Below are positions 55,965-64,000 of a stretch of 64,000 bases of DNA, piece after piece; positions within the stretch are counted from its first letter, which is position 1; each line of letters starts with the position of its first letter. The DNA lies in contig CP136066.1 in the NCBI GenBank assembly GCA_032622095.1, forward strand, positions 151,604,224-151,668,223. Reading direction: 5' to 3'. The notes below the pieces were generated by a model that was not told the origin of the DNA, did no database searches, and was given only the letters and a program-made list of their open reading frames with translations. Made by a program: the position numbers and the translations under genes. Source of the stretch: Siphonodentalium dalli (lineage: Eukaryota > Mollusca > Scaphopoda > Gadilida > Siphonodentaliidae).

Positions 55965-56194
55965 AAATAATTTGAAACGTTTCTTGGAGGCTAATTTTCA
56001 TTGGTAAAACATCCTTTTTTGTTAAAATTTGCAACAAGAATGTAAATTTTGTGACTCATATTAAATCAGCAATTTTTCCTTTCCTCTCAAGTCAGAATTG
56101 TTTGCCTCTTGAGATAGCATGTGTTAAATAATTGAGGAATTTTCATTTTAAATGAAATATTACCTGAAACCAGCAGGAGAGTTCAATGCTTTGC

Positions 56195-56428
56195 CCAAAT
56201 TGGCAGAAGATGAAATGCAAAATCAAGGTGACTAATGGGTGAATATTACTAACTTCAACTGGGGAATTTCAATCTGATCCTAGGTCTCCCCTAGCAGTTG
56301 AGGCCTAAGCAGAATGAGGTTCCCAGAGGGTGAATTTGGTGGTGCTGGCCCATCTTGTGGGATAGAGTCATAAAGTCACCCTCTGAGGAACTCATTCTGC
56401 AAATGACAGACACACTATTTGCAGGCTA
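56195..56428. mobile_element. family-D element, right half
   Basis: TTGGCAGAAGATGAAATGCA, GGGGAATTTCAATCTGATCC, CCTAAGCAGAATGAGGTTCC, hairpin to CTCTGAGGAACTCATTCTGC and terminus ATGACAGACACACTATTTGC. Confidence 0.6.
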
Positions 56429-56857
56429 GTATACAATTAGCGAGATGACGATAGCGATAGCGATTAGAGATGGGCTGTAATCGGTATTTATCGTGCGGTA
56501 TCGGTATCAGCGTAATACCGATTTACCGTACCGAATCAAAACTAAAATACCGACTTTTCGGTACTGAAATTATTCATGTGTTGCCAAATTGTGTGTCTTC
56601 GTATTGAGTAAAGTTTCTCAGTAAACAGTTTTGATTCGGTACTTTAATTAAAATTAATCTCAGAATTATACAAATCCATCAGACCATCACAAAGACCGTG
56701 ACCTTTTATCAGTTTGACAGGCCTTGAGCGAGCAAAAGGAATAAACACTCACAGATGGCTGACCTAGTTACGGGCCTAACAATCAATGCAGTTGTTAGAA
56801 TAGATACACACTGCACAGTGTATCAAAGAAGCAGTGCTGTAACTTATTGCTACATTG

Positions 56858-58933
56858 TTTTTTTTTTGTTTTTTTAAATTTTTTTTATTGATAAAGAAGA
56901 ATAATAACAAAAGAAAGAGACAAAATACATTCACTCATTCATGCTCTCTGTCCAAAACATGGAAGAGTTTCACTCTTCCATGCCCTGGCCTACTTTCTTA
57001 CCTGTGACATGCAATTAGAAAATATTTAAAGCCACACTATGTGTTAGGACAATTTTAACAGTCATCGTTCAACTTAAAAGCAAGACCAATAATCGATACT
57101 AGGTACTACCTTGATATATTTTTTGCCTGAAAAGGACTTTCTTTAGCAACAACAATGATAATAAAAAACAATAGATTATTTGTTTGTCTTCAGAAAAACT
57201 TTAAATTTCCCTTATTAACCGGCTAAAGTGGTCGATGGTTTGCAATATTTAAGGTTTGCAAATTCAATGTTCCAACACTATGTGCAGCTTTAATTGATTT
57301 AAGTTCTGAATTTAACATAAACAGTTTAATTAGTAAATTTAACCATATTGAGACCGTATTGTAAATATTGTGAATATTGCCTGGTTCGATAGCAAAGGGG
57401 AAAAATACACAACGCTCGCTTGAATTGCGTTTGGGACTGTGATTGTAAAATGTTGTGATGTGGTTAAGCATACCATGTATATATTGACGTTCTTGTGGAC
57501 TGTATTACTGGACCAATAAGAATGAGAATGATCGCTCGGGTACCGGGTAATTGATTTATGCTGTGTGTTGTTCAGGGTCACTGTTAAGGTAGGGTATACT
57601 TTGAGTCTGTAAAAAACAGGGTTTTTAATATAATATTATATTATTTTATTTTTAAGGCATTTCGCAGTGCCAGCCACTGATTATCGAAGTCGTGATTCAT
57701 GTTACATTTTGCGTTGTATCTCTCGCATTCATACCTAAATTGAAGATCGCAAAGGAACGGGCGAAGCGACAGCTGTGTCGGTGTGAATTTGGTCCTATAT
57801 ATATATTGTTTCAACACTAGTAGGAAAAGGTTAATTTTTGAATATCTGTATTCATGGTCGATACCTATAATGATATTCTTTTTTGTTAGATCAATTGGAA
57901 ATTGGTTGTTTCTTGTCCATGTTTTAATTTCTAGTATAAAGGTTTGGACGTGGGGACAATCCCAGAAAATATGAGATATGGTTTCCTGTACATTTTGACA
58001 GCGATTGCAAAAATCGTCGAGTCTAAGGTTAGCCATCTTCAGAAATTTATTGGTACTAATAATTCGTGTGTTTATTCTGAATTGGAGCCACAGTAATTTC
58101 GTATCCGTTGTCGTTTTAAAGGGCATGCTCAAATGTTCTTCCCAATTTTCTATCTTCTCGCCTATTTCGTATTCCCATTTTTGGCATGCATTCGGCATAT
58201 TTGTCCCATTTGTTAGAGTTTTGTAAAATAATTGCCCGCCTTTTACGTCACGGAGTATCGGAGCGAGATTGTTGGGTAGGAATGGACATGGCATACGGAT
58301 TAAGCGTTGATTAAGAGAACTTGCCAATGAGAAAATCTGATGCTTTATGTTGTTGATTGTTATGAAATCGACGCGGATGTTGAAAGTTGCATATAATGTG
58401 AATGGGGTATGGAATTTATTATCTGATTGGAATAGATCATTTATATAACATACTCTTTCCACGACTTCAAGTTGATCGACGAACCTCCGATTTTTATGTT
58501 CGGATTATTCCAGATAGTTGAGGCCATAATATTATCATTTGCATTATTTAGTCGCATAAATTTACACCATGCGCGGAAGACGTCTCTCCAGAATGGATTT
58601 GCGAACTTGTCTGTTTGCTTTACAATATAATTTGCGTGGTATGTGAGAAAGAGTGGGTCGTTTAAGAGAGGGGTGGTATTGCATAGTGAAGCCCACTTCG
58701 ATTGTTTGCAAATCAAACGTCGTATCCAGGTAATTTTCATGGCGGCATCAAAGTTTTCAACATTAATCATCTTCAAACCTCCGTACATATGGTCAGCACA
58801 TAATTGTTTTCTTTTTATTCTATCGCGTTTGGAATTCCAAATGAAATTATATAGACAGGTATTTAGGGCTTTCAAAAAGGCTGTATCCGGACTTGGGAGA
58901 GCTATAAATAGGTGTGTCAATTTAGGTAAGAAT
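56858..58933 (-). mobile_element. 5'-truncated L1/Tx1-type LINE inside the hAT element
   Basis: Target duplication TTATTGCTACATTG at 56844-56857 and 58934-58947 (14 of 14). A T-rich run right after the left copy is the poly(A) tail of a minus-strand insertion. Carries the C-terminal part of ORF2 plus ~0.75 kb of 3' sequence (56858-57640). Target-primed retrotransposition with 5' truncation is clear. Confidence 0.9.
57641..58933 (-). pseudogene. LINE ORF2 C-terminal fragment (thumb and zinc-knuckle region)
   Basis: Minus strand, starting inside ORF2 at NKFLPKLTHLFIALPSPD, then LNTCLYNFIWNSKRDRIKRK, GGLKMINVENFDAAMKITW (typical L1/Tx1 post-RT text). A one-base frameshift near 58445 moves the frame to INDLFQSDNKFHTPFTL, then WLQFRINTRIISTNKFL and the zinc-binding FCNRCQNVQETISHIFWDCP, ending ...RNALKIK with a stop at 57641. 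RT and endonuclease are lost by truncation. The apparent start codon upstream (MALTTLQCS) is hAT sequence read through the junction, not LINE. Confidence 0.85.
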
Positions 58934-59599
58934 TTATTGCTACATTGTAACGTCGTCAATGCCACACTGACTCAGGTGGTGGCAGTCCGTATAACACGTG
59001 GATTTTGCGACTTCAAAGACATCGACAATGCAAGCGACATAAACAGAAATAAGGTCCGATTTCATTTATACAGTGAATCAAAATATACGTTCACTTTCTA
59101 AAAAATAGAACAGATCCATCAATTGATTAAATTCTAAGATTTATTTCGGCGTTGCGGCTATTGATTAGGGTTTGTGAATTGTGATCACACTTATTACTAC
59201 TCACAATTCTATTCACTCGCGAAAATGTGACGAAATTGACACGTATAGATATTGTAGCCATGCAATGATGCAATCTCTTATTCTTTTCAAAAGCGGTGTG
59301 ACGGCCTGCGTGTAAACGATCAAAGAGATGTCTGAATATCACCTAATTGAATAATTGTGTAGGTCATTGTGTTGCCTCATTTAGCTGTTGTTGCGAATGT
59401 AGTAAATCAGTGGGCATATTTTCATGTACATTGTTCAGTTAAAAACTTGAGTTACCGCAATTTACCTGGAATTTCTGCTCTGGTTTTGTAATTTAATAGC
59501 AATACCGATTACCGTACCGATACCGCGGTAAATCAACGGAAATTTACCGATACCGATACCGAGCTTAAAATTTCAATACCGCCCATCTCTAATAGCGAT

Positions 59600-59876
59600 A
59601 TTCAATTAATATATATAACATTTTCAATTATTTAGGCAGTTTTATCATGGAAATTGAGTGTTTTTTTTTTATTAGACAAAATGGCCACTGATGAATTAGA
59701 AACATAATCAACATAGATGTTATTGAATCGTAGCAGACAACCTATCTAAGACTACAACGTCCCGTCTATTGGGTAAGATTATGGAGATCTCCCTGGTACT
59801 TATAGTCACTTATGGTTAGGTAATACTACCATACATGAGATGGATGCTGATGAAATTCTAACCTGTGTTTTTTCAG
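59600..59876. other. RADX-like intron end, nothing seen
   Basis: Only AT-rich sequence and the splice acceptor tract. Confidence 0.4.
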
Positions 59877-60003
59877 ATCTTGCCAGGCATTACTATAATA
59901 ATTGAGAGCTGTAACTTGAGATTTGATGAATCTGACCTCTCTGGAGACTCCTTTATTATTATCACAGATTTGTCAGTAACAGGATCTACATCACCTGAGC
60001 AAA
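59877..60003 (+). CDS. RADX-like: RADX-like exon, first OB fold part 2
   Basis: Next exon of the same gene: acceptor GTTTTTTCAG at 59876, donor A|GTAAGTA at 60004, 127 nt, phase 0 in and phase 1 out. It reads ILPGITIIIESCNLRFDESD, then LSGDSFIIITDLSV and ends TSPEQ. Human RADX has ILKVGIQMRISRVSC, then GQGILCIDNVHCGETSD at the same place: the I-L-x-x-G-I turn, the alternating beta strand, and the final I-I/D strand of the OB fold. The 6.2 kb intron before it contains a split family-D element, a MITE and a hAT element with a LINE inside. Confidence 0.65.
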
Positions 60004-60201
60004 GTAAGTACTTTTCATAAGTTCTTGAATATTTACTACCGACTCAATTAACACATAAGTGGTGTGAGACAATTGTGATTGAGATCATTGCCTAAAGGAA
60101 TGCTGTAACCACGCAAAGTTTGAATCACCTTTGAAACACTACTGTCATAATTCAGTGCTGCCTATGACTCAACAGTCATATGTCATTAAATACAACCCAG
60201 C

Positions 60202-60959
60202 CAGGGGCTAATCCAGGTTTTAGGTTTGGGTACCATATAGATCCTAACATGATATGCTGTAGTTATATCCCGAGATATTTCTTTCAGCCTTAGTTGGGGG
60301 AGTGAATGTATGCCCCCCTCCCCCGGAGAATTGTTTTTTTAATTCAATGCTTTGAGAGTGAAACTATTGTGCTTTTCAGGTTGGTTAATTTAGTCATATT
60401 TTAGATAGCAATTTCTAAAATTTTGTGTCATCTGTTTCTGATTGCTGAATGCATGATACGGAAATATCTGACAACTAAAGTTTTGACCAAATTTAGTTTG
60501 TTTATACTCTCTCACCAACCTAACGGTACCCATTCTATTGTAACATACTCAATTTTTTTTTTAATTTCTTAGGATTTATATTACTTTTTATATACTTATT
60601 TTTCACACTAATATGCATACTGTATTGTCCCCAAATTATATAAGGATCTGGAAGGATCATAAAACTGTCCTGTATTTTGATTCCATGGAAATGGCAGGAA
60701 TACTCTGTATGGTGGTACATGTATACAGAGTAAGACAACAGCTATTGTTATTAGTATTATAGCTGATCGGCTCCCTGTAGGTGATAAATAATTGAATAAT
60801 CAAGAATAATTCTATAATAATTTTAATATCATGTTTTATAGATAGATCTTTTACCAATATATATTTTTTGCCCAGTCCCTGCCTATGGTTTGGGCACCCA
60901 AACTCCCGGTCCCCCATACCTGGTATACCGGGTCAGAAAATGGCCTGTATCAGCCCCTG
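60202..60959. mobile_element. hAT-like element (CAGGGGCT ends)
   Basis: CAGGGGCTAATCCAGG left, complement of CAGGGGCTGATACAGG right (13 of 16), with C/G-rich subterminal text (CCCCCCTCCCCCGG; CCCGGTCCCCCATACC). No clear target duplication. In the RADX-like intron. Confidence 0.5.
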
Positions 60960-61139
60960 CAAGCCACTATTGTGGGAAATCTCGATAGTCAGAATATCAT
61001 ACTGCTGTGTTGGCAGCACTACAAGCAAAAGGCTATAATCACTGGACCACCGAGCTTCCAAAACTGCTTGTAAAACTGACCGATAATGAATACAGCACAA
61101 ACTAAATGTTCTTATTGAAAATTATGATATCATCGTTAC

Positions 61140-62298
61140 CAGGGTTTCCGTTAGTACGGCTCAGCGTCCGTAGGACGGCCTCATTCCCCTCGCAAATTAT
61201 CTGTTTGGTTCATACATATACCAAATGTCAGTCGCAATATGTCGTAAAAAAAAATTTGGTTGCAACGGGAGTTCGGGGGTTAAACAGAATACTGGTGAAA
61301 TGCGGGTCAAATAGCGACGTTAGCTACCGCGTAATAATGTCGCGGTAACATCAAACAATGCCGGACTGCTGCGTACGCATATTTTTGTGCACGTGATGAA
61401 ACTACTCATGCTCGAAAATCCCGTGATATCCTACGATTATATAATTTGATCAAAGAACGCCGAATTTCTTAGTCGGGACATTTTTATGCACGGGATTTTC
61501 ATGGATGAAACTACTCCTCCGAGATCCCGTGCTATTGTATGGTACATAATTAATGGGTCCCTCTGCAGAGTCCATGAGGTACAGACCAGAGTTTTAGCCA
61601 GCGTGTTATAAAATATATATAATTCCGTATTATTGTGAAATAAATCACTTTGGGATACGCATAATAAGCAATTGCGGTCGTCAGATTATGGACTAATAGA
61701 GACTATTGAACAAGCTACGCATTCCGAGTGAAAGATGTCGCTACCATTCGTATTCCGCCGCTATAAATATCTCCTGCAGACAAACCCTGCAGTATGACTT
61801 CACAGCGCACAAATAGTTTTACGATTTAAAGCGTATATCCTAGCTGTCAGTTTCATTTTCACAGAAGCTGCTTGAAATTCTAGGAAATACTTCAATTCTC
61901 CTTGCTATCTATTATTGGTCAATGCAAAGATGCTTTGTAGTGTTTAGATTCATTATACCTGTCGGAATCTTATTGTATAAATTTGTAAACACTAACTCGT
62001 AGCTTGTTCATTAATATATAGTCTTCAATCAGACGGCAGTCTTACGTGCTAACTAATAATCAATCAATCAGATTATCTGGACACCATCAACAGAATTAAA
62101 GCACCCACGGAAATGATTGACTTGTGTAATATATACGTAGCTTTGGGTTGCTTTGTGGGACTCTTAGGTCCAAGGAAATTGCTACTTTTCAGTGTCAAAT
62201 AAAATAATTTTCGCCCGACAGGACGAACCATGGTCGTCCCGTCGCGTTATGTGTTTCCCCAATACGGACTCATTAATTTCCCCCTGGCGGAAACCCTG
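61140..62298. mobile_element. hAT-like element (CAGGGTTTCCG ends), 7 bp TSD
   Basis: CAGGGTTTCCGTTAG left, CTGGCGGAAACCCTG right; TCGTTAC at 61133-61139 and 62299-62305, exact. Same termini as 5437-6301. Its end is 41 bp before the RADX-like exon at 62340, i.e. next to the acceptor and branch-point region. Confidence 0.65.
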
Positions 62299-62339
62299 TC
62301 GTTACAGTCACATACATACACATTTTTGCGTTATTTCAG

Positions 62340-62480
62340 TCATTAGCGATTTGCTGTTGCCTTGGTGTTCAAGTTGCTGTGGTAATGAAGTGACAGATAC
62401 TCCTCTTGCTGCTGCTAGGGGGTGCTACTCTAATATCTGGTCATGTGTCGAACCATCTGGAGAAATATGGCTATCAACAG
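62340..62480 (+). CDS. RADX-like: RADX-like exon, GEIWL segment (gene continues beyond window)
   Basis: Third exon: acceptor TTATTTCAG at 62339, donor AACAG|GTACAG at 62481. The Ile codon is split A|TC with the previous exon; 141 nt. It encodes ISDLLLPWCSSCCGNEVTD, then PLAAARGCYSNIW and PSGEIWLSTG. Human RADX continues PLRGGKSHYLALW...DPYGDIWLTD, so the Trp, the P-x-G-(E/D)-IWL block and the spacing agree. This block strengthens the RADX assignment over RPA1. The exon begins only 41 bp after the end of a hAT-like element. The remaining OB folds must lie downstream of 64,000. Confidence 0.62.
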
Positions 62481-62944
62481 GTACAGTACCAATCTGATAA
62501 TGTCCACCTCAGATAGCCTCTGTCCATATTGAATGGATGTTTTTTCAAGGAATTATAAGTCATCTTCGAAAACTTACATGTAAATACAAATAAAAAATAA
62601 TGCTGTGTGTCTCGCTGCTAGAAATGAGATTACTGGAGTAGGACAACTTGAAAATGTCGATCTGTTTTGTAGATCATATATCAAAGCGCTCGGTTTATGA
62701 ATCGGAGACGATTGATTCTTCATCAATGTGCAACAGGGACGGAAGGCTATATAGGGTCTAGGGCAATAAAGTTAGAGTGGAAATTAGAATCACAAGTGTA
62801 TGTCAATTAGACTCGAAGACAGAGACTTTAGAAATAAATATTAATCTTGAGCTCAAGTTGTTGAAAGTGTCTGGGAATAATTTAAATATTTTATTTATGG
62901 CTCAACCGGTCGATAACATTTTTAATGACATAGGAAGTAGTAGC
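62481..62944. other. RADX-like intron, nothing seen
   Basis: No exon, repeat pair or RNA gene noted. Confidence 0.35.
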
Positions 62945-64000
62945 TAGGGCTGGACGATATTAACGAAAATAAAATAAATATTTAAATTAAAACTGCGGTT
63001 AACGATATAATCGCGGTTATTTTTAAACAGATACTAGAGACTGAAAACCATTTCTCACTGTTAGATAGAATCACATCATTAGCATTAATTTTGACAATTT
63101 GACGTCGGGAATAACATACACAACCAGTGACAACTTTGGAATGAAAAATTAAATTCACAGGTTAAATTCCACTATATTCGGTCAATTTTGTTCCGGTGAC
63201 TTGACAAATTCTGGTGTATACCGGTAATTAGTAAAAGTATTATGTCGTCTATGCCAAAACTAAAAGTGTTCTATACTATAGTATCCTTTTCTATCTCGGT
63301 ATGTTCAACTAAGTTGAGTAAATATATATATATATGTTATTCCCGGTGATACTTGAGTCGCTTGACAAATGGAAATGTGGTTTGCCGGCAAGACAAATTT
63401 GACAATGAGGTTCAGTGTTTTAGCGAAGTCCAAACACACGTAGTACATAATCTTTGGAATTCGGCCAAGCAAGGAGAACACCATGTATTTTTGGGTGGGT
63501 TTGAAGCTCTAATTCTATACAATTGGTTTTAACCAATCGCAGTGAGTTGTTTCTTCTAGACGAGAAGAGGGCGTATCTATTGATTGATGGTGCATGCATG
63601 TGCATCTTTGTGCTGAAGGAAGAGGCGTGGCATAACTGACATTCATTTCTCAGTGTTGCGTAATCATAGTACCACGCTGTAGTGAATAAACTGTGTTCTC
63701 CAATTCTCAATCAACTCACAAAATGTGGACCATACTTACTTGATTCAAGCCCAATGCTCCCGGAGCCTCCCTTCCGATCTGACCCTGTTTTCTATTCTGT
63801 GTGTTTTGATTGCACGCCTGGATGTTACGCTGGGATTTTAACTTGATTTAGGCTTGAGTTAAATTATTTGTTTATACACGCTTATGATTGGCTGGCACCC
63901 ACTGATTGCCGGCGATATTACGATTTTTTTAGTTTAGACGATATTACTGACGATATTGAAATTTTAACTGGGTATTGTCGATTAATCGGGAAACCGCCCA
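62945..64000. mobile_element. hAT-like element, right end beyond window
   Basis: Left end TAGGGCTGGACGATATTAAC with subterminal GGTTAACGATATAATCGCGG; the window closes in ACGATATTGAAATTTTAACT, GTCGATTAATCGGGAAACCG CCCA, which looks like the approaching complementary end. Boundary and duplication cannot be seen. A 96-codon minus-strand frame inside is not recognisable. Confidence 0.45.

Larger units (their letters stand above)
56465..59591. mobile_element. hAT element with perfect 8 bp TSD, containing a LINE
   Basis: Ends TAGAGATGGGCTGTAATCGG (left) and complement ATACCGCCCATCTCTA (right) with subterminal (GGTATC) repeats, e.g. CGGTATCGGTATCAGCG and TACCGATACCGATACCGAGC. Target duplication ATAGCGAT at 56457-56464 and 59592-59599, exact. 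Without the 2.08 kb LINE it is about 1.05 kb and non-autonomous. In the RADX-like intron before exon 59877. Confidence 0.85.

Noticed and set aside
58441-58965. 174-codon minus-strand frame as a complete gene starting MALTTL
   Set aside because: Its first residues are hAT sequence beyond the LINE's target duplication; only the part from about 58933 down is LINE ORF2.

Overview
This is AT-rich animal (invertebrate) genomic DNA. It holds pieces of three spliced protein-coding genes in a dense background of transposable elements. Introns are bounded by GT/AG, the genes have metazoan architectures, and non-LTR retrotransposons sit beside many hAT-, Tc1/mariner-, TTAA- and MULE-like elements. GACG/CCGT-rich 'CTCACCTGAGACGAAG'-type dispersed repeats look like those I associate with bivalves and other lophotrochozoans. 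That placement is an inference from repeat style, not a proof. There is nothing prokaryotic here: no operons, no CRISPR, no rRNA and no intact tRNA.

Layout. (1) 1-8,300, + strand: the last four exons and 3' UTR of a novel-type protein kinase C, closest to PKC epsilon, covering the catalytic loop to the C-terminus. Its introns carry MITEs and a hAT-like element. (2) 8,300-23,200: no gene I can support. This is a transposon field of palindromic TTAA-type and TA-type MITEs, including two families with four and six copies within about 7 kb. (3) 23,205-37,290, - strand: a complete three-exon ISCA2 gene (mitochondrial A-type Fe-S carrier, 142 aa). Intron 2 contains a ~0.4 kb-arm inverted repeat. 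Intron 1 contains a three-level nest: a CR1-group LINE inside a TTAA element inside a TIR element. A hAT element starts 38 bp past the ISCA2 stop codon. (4) 37,400-53,500: a truncated LINE, a 3.5 kb element with composite ~370 bp inverted ends interrupted by a TA-flanked element, dispersed repeats, a tRNA-derived SINE-like head, and a 1.36 kb MULE-like element with 103 bp inverted ends and a 9 bp target duplication. (5) 53,512-62,480, + strand: three internal exons of a RADX-like (RPA1-related single-strand DNA-binding) gene. It continues past the window, and its first exon was not found. Its introns hold a hAT element with a perfect 8 bp target duplication and an L1/Tx1-type LINE nested inside it, plus several other hAT-like elements.

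The three genes are unrelated in function (signalling kinase, Fe-S assembly, replication-fork protection), so gene order suggests no joint system. The structural interest lies in the nested and palindromic mobile DNA. The best oddity is an exact 60 bp reverse-complement copy of a LINE's own ORF2 at that LINE's 5' junction, next to a small target deletion instead of a target duplication. I found no convincing new defence or metabolic system. All family names were assigned by eye from motifs, terminal repeats and target-site duplications.
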